The notes under the pieces: generated by a model
Told to the model about the DNA's origin: nothing
Seen by the model: only the letters and a program-made list of their open reading frames with translations
Database searches by the model: none
NCBI GenBank assembly: GCA_905250125.1
Contig: CAJNOL010000384.1
Location: 62,001 to 126,000 of the forward strand
Source of the DNA: Rotaria sordida
Lineage: Eukaryota; Rotifera; Eurotatoria; Philodinida; Philodinidae
DNA length: 64,000 bases
Direction of reading: 5' to 3'
In this document: positions 1 through 13,300 of the stretch, piece by piece
How the letters are laid out: every line of letters begins with the position of its first letter
Numbering within the stretch: position 1 is the stretch's first letter
Made by a program: the position numbers and the translations under genes

Positions 1-1775
1 CTGATTTTATTAAAAACGAAACGAGTAAAAAAAAAAAAGCTTTTTTATCAGCCGTGAATAGTAGTTTCATTTAGTTGTAATATTAAACTTGTTTTAGAGA
101 TCGAATTTAAATATTTGTTTTTTGTGTCGGTCACATGTTTAAAAAAAATGTATAGTACAGTAAAATTATTCCATCATTTTAGACGTTTAGAAATGAATCG
201 ATGCAAAACTATCGCTTGAATAAAAACAAATAAATTCCTATTAAAAGTTTATGTTCTATAATACATAAAAATTTCCTAATGCTAAATCTAAACAGTCTTC
301 AATTCAGTTGTTGAATCAAAAATATTTACATTTATATATTAACTACCAAAGTTTTCTAACGAGGATTATTCTGACTATTCTTCTGTTGTCTTGAACGATA
401 GAAATAATCCAAATAATAATTCGAGTAGAGCAAACTATATACGAGAAGAATATAAGAAAAAAAAAATGTTTACCAAATTTCCAAGTTGGGATCTGTAGAA
501 ACCGAAATTCTTCGTTTTTTTTAGCATTTAGAATGTGTAAATATGATTTTGTTCACACTACACAGAATGATAGAGCAGACGACATTCGACAAAATCAGTC
601 GTCTGATACACCCATACTCTCTGATGAGCTATGAATATCCTGAAAAGTGTTCGACCTTTTATATGATTGCTATGGACATACTGCATTTTTACCTCAATCG
701 CGCACCCCCCCCCCTCCAGGAACACTAGCAAAAATGATTTTCGAATTTCGATTTGAAACTTTGTACACAAGCAGATCATTGTGAGAATCATCTATTGTGA
801 ACATTTCATTTTTTTTCATGTTCCTATCATAAGACACGGTTCCGGTAAATGCATGCCTTTTACATTGTTCATATACACCGCAGATTTGATGTTCTTATTT
901 CAGGACAAGAACAAATCAAAATATCTGAAACTTTCGTAATAAAGTATTTTCATTAAAGTCTGTTTCTGTACAAAGTTTCAATTCAAAATCTGAACATCAA
1001 TTTTGATGTTGTTCTTGCGAGAATCGCGGCATCGAGTTAACAAATACCGCAAAAGTAGGCTTAGGGTTTGAACACTTTTCAGATGTTTCTTAACTAATTA
1101 AAGCCTATATGATGCATACAGTCTCGGCTCAAAAGTGATTAATCAGTTGGGACACTTCTTTTGTGAGATACAACATTCTGATTAAAGATTCAAAATCGTA
1201 TTTTTCATAGAAAATATAAAAACTGATTCATGGGTTTCCCTAAGACAGCTGTGTCTCAGCTAAAGGGAGTCGTAAAGAATACGAAGATGTCATATTTCGT
1301 ATATTATTATTTTCGATATCATTTTGTAAAGTCTAAACAAAACTATATTCACGTTCTGTAACTCTTAAACAAAAAAACTAAGAATTCAATTTTCTTCAAA
1401 TCCCAGTTTTGAGAATCTAATAATCATTTTTTTGTTTTCTCTATTCATATTACTATTTAGATATTTTAACGTTGAAGTCAGTAACAAAAGAAAAACATTT
1501 GAAAATAAATCTTTTTGAAAAACTTTGATAGTTGTTGTACATAAAAAAAAGCACACTAAACGATGCATGTCGTCATTCAATCCTTTCGTTCTGTATGTGG
1601 GTGTGATCAATCTACTACCTCCACATTATGTAAAGTGCATATATAACTTACCTAGTCAAATAGAATATTGTGGCTATGTTTGATTGGTTTAATGAACAAG
1701 ATATATCGTTTCGATAAGATATAATCATTTCATTAAAAAGTAACTCAATATTATTTTGTTTTTTTTGTCGAACAA
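1..1775. other. intergenic, no gene; contains copies of dispersed repeats
   Basis: AT-rich sequence with no coding signal that I can support. Two parts look like copies of repeats found elsewhere in the window. One is around 430-600 and resembles 8800-8910. The other is around 690-1090: its right half resembles 40840-41045 and 55990-56235, and its left half resembles 52930-53080 in the opposite sense, so the pair forms a loose fold-back. The last 60 bp before the gene at 1776 are T-rich and probably include its promoter or 5' UTR. Confidence 0.5.
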
Positions 1776-2298
1776 ATGGCTTCACTTGGTTTACATTTAT
1801 TAACTCTTATCCTTGGAGTAGTATTTATTTTCTCAGGTCATGTTAAATTAACACCACAATTTTTTCCTGAACAACATACACATATAAAAAATGAATTTGG
1901 AAAATATAATAAAGAATTTCCACTTTATCATCAAACTGGCTGGCGTCCATATGCAAAAAATTATCGTATAACAATTGGTATAACTGAAATAGTTTGTGGA
2001 ATTTTCTTACTTCTCGGTAAGAAAAAAATAAAATATAGATAAAAAAAATTTGCTTTGTCTTTTTTTTTTTGATGGATAAATTTTAGGTTTTTCACAAACA
2101 TTAGCAACACTTGTTTTATTAATGGTAATGATAAATGCGATAGTTACATTTCAAAAAATAAATTATCCCATAGAATATACGGGTATATTCGTTGTTGTTT
2201 CACTTTTACTTTTATTACGACTTGGTTTAACAGCAAGATCAACAGTTAAACAAACAGTTAAATCAACTAAGGCAAAAATTGAAAAGAAAGTTGAATAA
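1776..2298 (+). CDS. TMEM35-like (DoxX-type) four-helix membrane protein
   Basis: Two exons, 1776-2016 and 2087-2298. They are joined across a 70 bp GT-AG intron that splits a Gly codon and give 150 residues. The N-terminus is a hydrophobic helix followed by the family-typical block SGHVKLTPQFFPE (about residues 20-32). Three more hydrophobic segments follow (about 67-82, 83-102 and 107-125), then a Lys/Thr-rich tail ending KKVE. This layout matches the TMEM35A/B family. TMEM35A (NACHO) is an ER chaperone for nicotinic receptor assembly; whether this protein does that job is inference. The length is close to the vertebrate protein (about 160-170). No splice-acceptor-like AG lies just before the ATG, unlike the minus-strand genes further on. 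AATAAA follows at 2315-2320. Family assignment is by recognition, not by search. Confidence 0.82.
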
Positions 2299-2314
2299 AT
2301 TCAACTATCTGGAA

Positions 2315-2320
2315 AATAAA
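2315..2320 (+). terminator. polyadenylation signal AATAAA of the TMEM35-like gene
   Basis: A canonical AATAAA lies 17 nt after the stop codon, followed by a T-rich stretch. This is a usual position for a compact invertebrate 3' UTR. Confidence 0.55.
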
Positions 2321-5300
2321 AATTTTTATATCGTTTTGTTTTTTATTTCTTGTTTTCTTATATTTGTTGTGTGCTTTTAAATACAAACTAACAAAAAAAT
2401 AACAAAGGCAGTAGTATCAAACATGAAGAAATTTGTTCATTTTCATTATTAGATTTTCTTTTTTTATGTTTATGATAATAAAACTTAACGATGATTCTGA
2501 TTTGATTTTATTACTATGATCATTTTATAAAATTCGATTAAATTTCAATAGAATCATAGTAAGTATTGTGATAATCAATTCTTAAGGCAGCTTTATATAT
2601 ATGTATAACACGAACTGTTTATATATATGCATTATGATCGAATAATTCAATCGTTTACTTTCAAATGTTTTTTTTTGTCAGTAGTCATTAGTTAACAGCA
2701 ATCATATTTCAGTAGCATCTATGTTTTGTCTTATTCAAAAATTTGATTGAGAATAATTTGTTCATTTTTGTCGAAGATTATAATTTGTAAAAATCTTATA
2801 TTTAACAGTTCTTTATCGAGTAAACCATGTTCAGACTGAATATACAATAATTTATTTTCTCTATATCGTATTCAATTTCATGATGTTTTTATCTAGAAAA
2901 ATATTAGTCACGTATGTATGTTGTTGTTAGTCAAACATATATCAGAGCTATTTTGTTGGAGTATAAATCACATGATTAAATGAAAATGATGACATGGTCA
3001 AAATGTTTATAACAGAGATCTTTATTGATTGTCAATGAATGATTATCTTTTTCATAACTCTTGTTATTGTATATTAGTGTATAATCATATGTTTATTCAT
3101 GCATTACATGTTTTTTTGTTTTTCGATCCACTTGTCAACAGGGTTACATAGACCCAAGCATTCCTATAAATTAATATTTTATACATCGAAAAATAAAAAC
3201 AAAAAGTGCAGTATGCATGTTGAAACTCATTAAATCATTATCAATAGTAAATTGTGTATCATTGAATGAAATTGCCCGATTGAATCTTGAATGTCTTGGA
3301 AAATTTTTAAGAGTAAAGTTCACTTACAAATAGAGATATGTAGAACTAACTTTAGTCTCGATTCTACTGACTGAAATCGAACCAGATTTAAGAATACTAT
3401 GGATAATGTGGTTTAGTTCTGTTTCATATCTGTAGATATTCTCTTATTAAAGTTAACAGAACGCTATAGCAGCGACTTTTTCTGATTTAGACGAACGATA
3501 ATTACTTAACAAGAAGTATGATAAATTCTCTAGAGAAATCTTTCAGATTCTTTACATATAATCATTATATGAAATCATCACTATCTTCCATTTGAAGGTT
3601 AAATCAAAAGAAATGAGAAAAAGTGAAGATACAAATGACATTTCGCATCTATGTCGTTGAGTACATAATACAAATTTTGAAGTGCAATTTTAAACAATGA
3701 ATCAAACAAGAAATAAAATACTTATTATTGATAGAGAATAAAGACAAATACATAATCGACAGTAGGTAAACTGTAGCTTGTTTACAATGAAAAGAAAAGA
3801 TGAATAAGCGATACTGATATATTGTATTAAACAATACATGCAGGTATCTTTTCTATATGAAGCTTCACATTGTGATTTACACGATTATTCATCAATTAAG
3901 ATCAATACAGATTCATTTGTACATCGATCGTCATTGGAAAATATACACTTACATAGTGCACTATAGCACAATATTGAAAGATAAGAAGTTTTCAATGTAA
4001 TAAGCGTGATTTTGATGATCATTATTATTTGCAAATCTTCTAATACTAACGAAAAAGCTGTTGATATCAGCTCTAATGAAGAAATCATTCGAACTGAAAA
4101 TCACCATTTGAGCTTATATTATACTCAGAAGCGTGTTTTGGCAGAAGTCGTAGATGCCTAAGAAGATGCGTCTTCATGAACCTTTGTAGTTTGATGTATG
4201 ATCGTTTAACTGAAACATTAAAAACGAAATTTCGATGTAAAATTTTGCCCATCGATAAATACAATGGCTCGTAGAATATTTTGAAAGTTACAAGTGAAAA
4301 GGATGATTCAAGCATGTGATCAAAATCAAGTTTACTTGAAAATTCAATATCTCGACAAACGAATATTCTGTTCAGTGAAACTTTCAGGATATTCTACAAT
4401 TCATTACATCTATCTATGGGTAAAGTTTTCCGTCGAAATGTCGTTTTTTAAGTCGACAGTAACAAAACGATCATAAATCAACTACAAAGACTCATAAGGA
4501 TGAATTTTTTTAGATACCTATGGTCCTCACCAAGACGACCTTGTGGATCCAATATGAATTCAAACGGCGGTTTATCAATTCAAGTTGTCCTCTTGTAAAA
4601 TATAAAGTTTTTCAATTTGAGATAGTTCGAATTCCAAGAAAAGTATTATATATTTAGTGTCGAAACTATTCTCCATATGTTCATTTACTATAGAAGATAT
4701 AAATGTTTATCATGATGTTATAAGCAAAAAACAAAATTTCAATGAAAATTATCGGTATTATTACTTAACGATAGGAACAGATTATCTTAAAAAGTGGGAG
4801 TGTGCGTGCGGAATAGGCGTACAGAATTTATCGATATATGTCAATATGCACTAGGGGGAAATGTTTCAAGTTTTGGAAAACTATTGGTTATAGGAAATGT
4901 TTTTCAATTGGAACATTCGAGTAAAGAAGGGTGTGGGTGTGTGTGTTCTAGTCCTCTCCATCTTCTGCATTTATCTATTCAACATTTTGTCTGTTCTATA
5001 CTGATCTTTCGATATTTTTTCCTTTTGTTCTTTCTACGATCAATCTGCATCTTTTTGAATTCTTTTTTTTTCCTATTTTATTAATTAATGAGTCATAGTT
5101 GTTAACTTTATCTTATTGCATACTATTGGTAATAGCATTCCACACTTAATAATCCAGAATATTGAGATCAGTACTATTTGTTAGCCTTCTGTGATTGTCT
5201 ATAAAATGCATGAAATTTTCTTTCACACAATACTAATGATTCCTTATGTGTATGACACAATGTTGTCTTACTGGCAGGTGAAATCGTCGTTTAGGAGCTA

Positions 5301-5877
5301 TTTGCTATCAGATTGTACTTGTGAAAGAACAACGTCAATATAATTTATATGTAATGATGTTTTACCAGATTTAAATATAACTGGAGACGTAAGACCATTT
5401 TTATATGCGCATAACTATACCATAATTCTTTTTTTGGATACTTGGCCTTTTGATTTATGTTTTCTTGTTATCGTCTTGCAGCATAAATACGTTCTAATGA
5501 GAAATATTTATCATCATTTACCAAAAATTGATTCTGTTAGCAGCGTCAAAATTTGACCGCATAGAACTTGGCTGATTTTGAAAACAAAAGATCTACAACT
5601 AAAACAAGTTGTACTTTCTAGATTGTAGAGCTTTTTACGCGGCATCTTGTAATATATTCTGTTTTTTTTTTCTTAATAAAATGTATTTAGAGATTAAAAT
5701 ATGTAATACAAACTACTGGATCATCCGTTTTTATTTCAAGCTGTATAAAAGACATTTTACAATTATTGTAATTGATAATATTGTACAATGAATTTTTAAT
5801 TTTCAATCTATCTATTTCATCATAGAGATTTCACTAAACGAATAATTATTTTCTACAAATATCAAACTTTATAAATA
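2321..5877. other. intergenic, no gene; one fold-back region
   Basis: AT-rich and without supportable coding sequence. The open frames here are short and have no coding codon bias. A diverged inverted repeat lies at about 4180-4490 and is listed separately. A short GT-rich tract is at about 4928-4945. Confidence 0.5.
4184..4487. repeat. diverged fold-back (inverted repeat)
   Basis: The left arm (about 4184-4275) begins GTAGTTTGATGTATGATCG. The reverse complement of the right arm (about 4395-4487) begins GTAGTTGATTTATGATCG and stays alignable with mismatches and small gaps, sharing a 'CATTTCGA' core and a 'TTTRCCCAT' block. It is probably an old MITE or one end of a larger element. I could not define its outer ends or a target duplication. 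Confidence 0.45.
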
Positions 5878-6024
5878 CAGGGTGATCCAAAGGTCTTGAT
5901 CATTCTTAGAAAAATTGCTTATTCTTCCTTATTACAAATCTAAAAATGCTCAGAATTGGAAGTCTAATCCCTTGTAACTAGACGAATATCACCTTAAATT
6001 TTCAGCTCTCTAGCTCTTATATAC

Positions 6025-6267
6025 CTAGGTCCAACAAGCATGGTCATAAACGGTCGTATACGGAGAAATACTACAGTTTACATGGTCCAGTATTGACGGT
6101 CGTATATCGCCGTGACCGTATACGGAGAAATACGGAACAAAACGAAGATCGTATACGAGTATTGTAAACGACCGTTTCTTTCTCCGTATACGGTCACGTC
6201 GATATACGACCGTAATACTGGACCATTGTAAACCGCCGAAATACGAAGTCAATAATCGTCGACCTAG
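6025..6267. mobile_element. nested fold-back element with CTAGGTC ends
   Basis: The ends read CTAGGTC at the left and GACCTAG at the right. Inside, 6072-6135 and 6168-6232 are near-perfect reverse complements sharing blocks such as 'GGTCCAGTATT' and 'CCGTATACGGAGAAA'. The stretch is much richer in CpG than its surroundings (repeated CGTATACGG and CGGTCGTATA). There is no coding sequence. Confidence 0.6.
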
Positions 6268-6377
6268 ATGAACAATAATTCATATGTTAATATACATCGA
6301 ATCAGAGTTAAAGATATTTAAATAAATAAATATACTATAGACATCTAATTAAACTTAAGATATAATTCGATTCGTTA

Positions 6378-6743
6378 CCCAGTCAGACAAAAATTTTGAA
6401 AAACGCGTTTAAACGCACAAACGGGAGCCGCGATTGTAAGTCATTACCGCTCATTAAAAACACGCATGAAAACGCGTTTATTGGTGTTTTTTGTAATTTT
6501 TTGGGCGTCAAAACGGCGAAAATTTCAGTTTTTGAGCGCTAAAACACGCTATTATTCTAGGATTTAAAAGCAAGGCGTTTTAACATTCAAAAACTGAAAT
6601 TTTCGCCGTTTTGACTCCCAAATAGTTACAGAAAACGCCAATACACGCGTTTTCGTGCGTTTTTTAAGGAGCGTTAATGGCTCACAATCGCGATTCCCGC
6701 TTGTGCGTTTAAATGCGTTTCTCAAAGTTTTTGTCTGACTGGG
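6378..6743. mobile_element. 366 bp hairpin MITE, TA target duplication
   Basis: The ends are CCCAGTCAGACAAAAA and its reverse complement, flanked by TA on both sides (6376-6377 and 6744-6745). The two halves are nearly complementary along almost the whole length. Each half carries repeated 'AACGCGTTTAAACGCA'-like and 'TTTTCGCCGTTTTGA' blocks. The perfect TA duplication and high arm identity suggest a fairly recent Tc1/mariner-type MITE inserted into the older element at 5878-7018. If transcribed it would form one long RNA hairpin. Confidence 0.8.
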
Positions 6744-7312
6744 TATACTTCTTGTAATATTTCCGCATTTCGATGTCTTTTTCTTTTATTCTTTTTATGT
6801 AACCCTTCGCTATTTTGATTTTAAGACATGGAAAAAAATCTTCTCTGTCATACGAACTTATATATCTTCCCTATAATAAGAACTAGAGAGCTGAAAATTT
6901 AGGGTAATATTCATCTAATTACAAGAGATGAGATTTCCAATTTTGTACATTTTTGAACTTGCAATACGGGAGAACGAACAATTTTTCTAAGAACGATCAA
7001 ATCTTTTGGATCACTCTGAATATCTTCTTCATTTAAAATTCTAAAAATACTTTTCTTTAATATGATAAAATTCAGCTGTACTAAGAAATTTTTATTAAAA
7101 AGTCCAATTCATAATATTTGTATTAGCGGTTTAATTATTTTGTTCAAAATGAGATTTTTATATGTGATTAGGTGAATGGATAAAAAATAAATGCTTGGGG
7201 TAATAGATAAATAAAACACAAAATAAAAAATAAACAAGCAATCCTAGCCTATATAGGTAATGTTCATACAGATTGATGAAAAAAAGAAAAAGAAAAAGGT
7301 CGATTGCTTTGT

Positions 7313-10300
7313 TTAATCATAGTCACCACGATGCGTAGATCGTGAACGAATTAATGTTGTTGTAACAACTTCAGCACGTTGTTCAGCATCTTCAAGTTCT
7401 CGTTCAAGACGACGAGCACGTGTTAATACTAAACCAAAAAAGAAAAAACAAATTATTTATTTAAATTAATTAAAAATAAAACAAAAGAAAAAAAGATCGA
7501 ATAACCTTGTGCAGCTGATGATTCGGCACATTCAATTTGTGATTTATAAATACGCATTCTATCACCATTCTTGTTAAGTGAATCTGTAAGTGAAAGAACT
7601 TTAGTTTGTTCTTCATCAACTTGACTTAATAATTCTTTAACACGTTTTTCATTACGACGTAAATCTTTAAGAAGTTCTTGATAACGAGCACGTTCTAAAT
7701 CAATTTCAGTTTCAAGTTGTGCAAGCTAAATACAAAAAATAAACAAACACCAATACAAATAAATAATTTCATTTAAACTTACTCGTCCTTCATATTTAGC
7801 AGCAATACGTTTTCCTTCAGCTCGAGCATAAGCTTCAGCTTCATCAATCTTAGAACTACAATCACGTAATTGTTGATCTAATGCTCGTTTAGATGCTTCG
7901 GATTCAGATGTCTTTTCACGTTCATGACGAATTTCTTCATCACGAAGAATTAATTCACCACCTAATTTTCGAGCCTAAAATTAAAATTTATTCGTATTAA
8001 ATACATTCGAAAACTTCTGTTTATATTCGCAAATTTCATTGATATTTACAATGTCAAAAATCGGATAAATATTTTCTGAGTGATATACAGATAATTTATA
8101 TGAGAAAAACATTTGACGATAGAAGATTGATTGTTTATGATATGACATTTAAGTGCTTCATAATATATTCTATGTTTTCTTATATAAAAGTCTTGCCCGC
8201 CAGAAAGGAAAAAAATTGTATCTATTAGTTTCATAGTTTGATCAAAAAACAAGACCATGATGAATCTTGATTGACTTTTATGCAGAGGATTTAAAAAGTC
8301 CATCTTCAGACAAGAAAATTTCAGTACAGAAAAGAAATCTTATGAAGTTGTACTTCTCGTTGTAGAGATTAGTGCCGTTTCTATGGCCAATAAAAATTTG
8401 ATGTCAAATGATTTTCGTTTGACTGATCTATGAAATAATCTTTTGATAGTCTTGACATAAGACTTAATGGAAAGGTTTCTTTGTGGATAAAGATTACCGT
8501 AAATTAAAGCGCTCCATTAGTGGCACAATATAAGAGATGATGGACTTTATTTGTCAATGTTTTTGTACTGAATCCGTTGCATTAACACGGATTGATACTT
8601 ATAATCAGGGCGCATCGAACTCTATTGATAATCAAAATATCAGGCAAAAAGATTGAAGTTTATATAACTTTTACGACTACTGTGAATACAATGATTACCA
8701 AACTTATTTAACTAGATTTATCTTTTTTGTTTTGGCTTCTTCAATAGTAACAAGAAATTCACAAAGTAGTGATTCAAATAGAGGATATTATTTGCAACAG
8801 AAATATAAGAAAAAAAAGTGATGACGAGATTTTCATTATCTAGAATGTACCAATATGATTTTGTTCAAACTACACCAAACAATAGAGCAGACATTATTAT
8901 ATTGAATATGTCATTTCCAAGTTCTCTACAACGATTTTTAGCTGAAATATAACAATCAGATGGGAGATCGCAAAATTGATTTTCCATAAGAAGTCGTGAA
9001 AAAAAAGCGATCTTAAAGCTTCTAATAAGGCCGCTTTAGCTCGGACAAAAAAGCAGCGTAGTGAACTCGGAGATGTGTTATTTTGTAGAGAATTTTTTGC
9101 TCTATCGTTCTATGTAATCTTAACAAGATAATATTGACATGTTCTAGATGCTGAAAATCCAGATTTTGAGTTTTCTGAAAATTTCATCTTTGAGAAGTTG
9201 ATAATCATTTTTATATTCTTAGATCTTCTTAAAATCACGTTTAAAATATCGAATTTAAGATAATGCACGAATTTGAAAAAAAATATTTTCTTTTTTTTTA
9301 TGTTTACCCGTTCATCAACACTCTTAAGTTCTTGTCGAACATCAAGAATTTCTACTTGATATTGCATAGCATCAGCTTCAAATTTCTTTCGTTCAGCTAT
9401 TGCACGATGAGCTAATGATGTTGCTTCAGTTAATCGTTGTTCAGAATCATGTAATTCAAGTTCAGTTGTTTTACGAGCTTTTTCACTCTACCATAAAAAG
9501 AAAGACAAAAAATAATCAATAAATTCAAATATAAAATCATTAGAATAACATACACGATCAAGTAAAACACGTAATTCTTCGATTTCACTACGAATAATAC
9601 CTTAATAAAGAAAATTTTCTTTTTCTTAATTATTTATTTATTTAAAAAATTTAAATATTACCAAATCGTTTTTCTGATGCATTAAGTGCATCTCTTGTTT
9701 GACCATGTATTGTTTGTTCTTCAATAAGACGATCTTGAACTTCTTTAATACCAACTTGAAGTTTTTTAAGATGATTTTCCAATTCAGCTTTAATTTTTTT
9801 AAGCGAATCATAACGAAGACGTAATTCATCAATTTCATTTTGTAATTTTGATTTAATACGACTAACTTCTGTTTTATAACGTACTTCCATTTCTTCCATT
9901 TGTGATTGAAGTTGTTCTAATTGTTTGCGGTGATTGAATCTAGAATTTTTTTGTTTTTATTAATTTATAATTAACTATCAAAAAAAAAAAAAGAAGAAAG
10001 ATTGTTTTTACCGAAGTGCTTCATTTTCTTCTTCTTTTTCAGCTATCTTTTTCTCTAAATCACTACGAAGTTTGTCAATAGAAGCATTTAATACATTATA
10101 TTTTGTTATTTCAATATGTATTTGTTCACGATATTCTTCAATTGTTGAACTTAATGATAATTTTTCGGCTTCAAGTTGTTTACGAAGACGATCCATATCA
10201 ACAAGACGTGTATTCAAATCGGATATTTGATTTAATGCAACATCCATTTCGTCTAAATAAAAATAATATTTATATTTTATGTATTGTGAATAATATAAAA

Positions 10301-13300
10301 CACTGAAAATCGACGCTCTTAATCTCGCCATTTCCACTAGTTTCATAAAATAATGAATATAGGACGAGAAATGATGACTGTCTGCTAGCAGAAAAAAAAC
10401 AATCTGTCAAACAAAATGACAGATTACGATAAAATAGAGGGTTACTGGTACATGAAGTACGGTTGTTTTTGATTGAAAAATAGTAGAAACTTGGAAGCAG
10501 GAGTTAGTTGCATTTTCCGTGGGAATCATTCATCTCGGGAAACCTAATGCAATAGTATGAAGTTTTATAGCTGTTTTCGACGGCCGGAGTAATCATTTTT
10601 GGTAGTCTCATCTGTGGGGGCCAGTTAAAAGTTTGATGATTTTAGGAACAGTGAGTTTTTGTTTTTCATTTGATAAAAAGTCTATTCAAACAGTCCAATA
10701 GAGTCGAAACAACAATCAATTTAAATTTTGTTTGATGTAGATTAAAGATTGTAATTTTATTAGAGACAAATTCAGACAATGCTCGATCATATAAGTAAAA
10801 ATTAGATAAAATCGTGTTGATCTTTAAGATAGATTTTGTATAGACAACGAATCTTTGTTTACATACTGTTAAATATATTCTCTAGACAATAATTGATATG
10901 TGTTTAAATATTTTGAGAAAAAATGTTCATTTCCAAATGATGATCGATATATTTTGATTTAGTATTGTTTTGAGAAATCTAATCAGAATCTATTACTTAC
11001 AGTAAATTAGTTATAAAAATGTTTGAAAAATTTAATTGTATTTATAACAAATGATGATTTATTACTTGTTCATTAATCTGTCGTATAGTTCTGCTTGTAT
11101 AATACTTATCAATTATATATCGAACTTGTAAGTTCTCACTAATCCTCTTTATACTGTATATATACAAAAAAGAATAGCAAAATCTTTTGACACTTTGATA
11201 AACAAACTGATAATGTATCAAAATATATCAGATATCAAAGACACTGTAATTTAGTTAATTTCTAAGAGTAGATTCAGATCTTATTACTTTTGGTGAGAGA
11301 GTTATGGTTTAGTAATAAAATTAATTATTCATAATCTGATATTTATCTAGTACTATAGTTCTAGTGATGATATCTTTCTTTCACACAAATTCTATTTTAT
11401 TGAGATATAATCGAATAGGAATAAAAAACAAAGATCCACGTGTTACGATGTCATGCCGTGAGATAGGACATCAAAGAATTGAACAATCTTTCGCAAATCC
11501 TGACGATACTCTCCTTCGTATTTAAGAATATACTTTAATCTATAAAAATGATTGATTTTCATAAGTTTTTTATATTTATAAATCGTCTATATATATATAT
11601 ATATTATTTTGAATGTATTTGGAAATGAAATAATAACTATAAAGAATATTCAGAATAATGAATATGGAGTCTGTATATTCCCGTAAACAACCGTGTCACA
11701 TTGTACACAATCATCTTTTTGATGATCCAGATAACTTAATAGACAAATGCGAAACAAAACGGAGATTGTTCATGTCGTGCGTTTGCTCGTACTATCAACG
11801 ATATACCGGCAAATACTGCCGGTTTAGCACACATTTACCGTACGGTTAATCGATGGTTTTTGTCCGATTTGAATCGCATGAGTGTATACGACCTTCCAGT
11901 ACGAAGACAGAAAACAAGAATTTATTTTCACTGGAAATCAATGTATCTCTCGGCCTCTTTTGACGAAATAGAGCAATGCTGAGATGACTTTTTAATTGTC
12001 CCGTAGACCTCTGGATAAAAATAATGTTTTCTTCATTTCACAAAGATTGTTTTTAAAATGTTCGAGAAGGCGAATTAAATTCATGGGAGCATGTCTAAAC
12101 TTCATATTACATAAGCGTCTTCACAGAAAAACTAATTTATAATGAAACATTTAATTATTTTTCTACCAGTCGTCATCTATTTGCTCATGGTTCGAAAAAT
12201 ATGTTTCTCGCTATAGAATATTGAAATTCTAAACATTCTTTACTTTCTAAAAAAAAAAAAAATAATACTTTAGATTATACAGTACCTTGTAAACGACGTT
12301 TATCTCGTGTAACAATATCAATTTGTTCAGTAAGTTGTTCATTTAAGCTTTTAACTTTAACTAATTCGCTTTGATAATTATGATTAGCTTGTAAAGCTGA
12401 TTCAAGTTCAGCACTTAATTGACTTAAACGTTGACGTGATTCATCAACTTCTCTTTCTAATAGTTTATTACGTCGAACAGCTTCATCAGCTCGTTTACGA
12501 TACTAAATATAAAATAATTTATTTTAATAAAAAAATATTTTGTTTTGTTTTGTTTTGTTTTCTTTACTTTTTCAACTTCACCATTAAGTTTATCTAATTC
12601 AGCTTGAAGACGTTGTTTAGTTTTCTCAAGATTACTTGCTTTAGCAAGAACTTCTGTAAGTTGTTCTTGAACTTCACTAATACGTGCATTAAGTTTACGT
12701 CTAAATTAAGAGAAAAGAAAAATTAATTTTTTGAAGATAAAATTTTCTTGAACAAAAAAAAAAAAAAAAAATAAAGCAAACCTTTGATCTTCAAGTTCTT
12801 CATTTTTTCCTTCAATTTCTCTTTCTAATCTATCTCTTAAAAGTCTTGATTCTTCTTGAATTTTAATTAAAAGTTTTTGTAATTCAACTTTAGCTTCAAT
12901 TTCATCTTCAAGTTGTAATTTTGTTGATTCTAAATCCATTTGAAAAGTTTTTACTGTTGATTGTAATGTTCTATTTGTCTTAAATAAATAAATAAATAAA
13001 TAAAAAATAGAACAAAAAACAAAAAAATTTAGAGATTTATTTCTTACAGCCATTTCAGATTCTAAATGAAGTCTTGCTTCTTCAAAATCACCTTGTATTC
13101 GTTTATATATGGTTTGTATTGATATTAATTCAAATTCAAGTGTTTCAATACGTCGACTAAATGATAAATTTTCCTCAACAAGACGAGCTCTTGTTGCATT
13201 AGAATCAGTTAATTGTCGTATAGCATCATCAACTTTTCCATTCATTTCAATTAATTTTGATTCAAGTTCTTTACTTATTGATACAGCTTGACTTTTACCT

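Larger units (their letters stand above)
5878..7018. mobile_element. MITE with about 140 bp terminal inverted repeats, mariner-like ends, carrying nested insertions
   Basis: Both ends start CAGRGTGATCCAAA. The inverted repeat runs from 5878 to about 6020 on the left and from about 6885 to 7018 on the right, with roughly 80 percent identity by eye; both arms include 'TTTTCAGCTCTCTAG'. The left end is preceded by TA, the usual Tc1/mariner target; the right flank reads AA, so the duplication has decayed or the exact end is off. There is no transposase inside. The space between the arms holds two further fold-backs (6025-6267 and 6378-6743), so this is a nest of at least three insertions. Confidence 0.7.

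Noticed and set aside
8046..8303. 85-codon minus-strand frame in paramyosin intron 11
   Set aside because: It lies inside an intron that joins two in-frame exons, with no coding bias and no homology.
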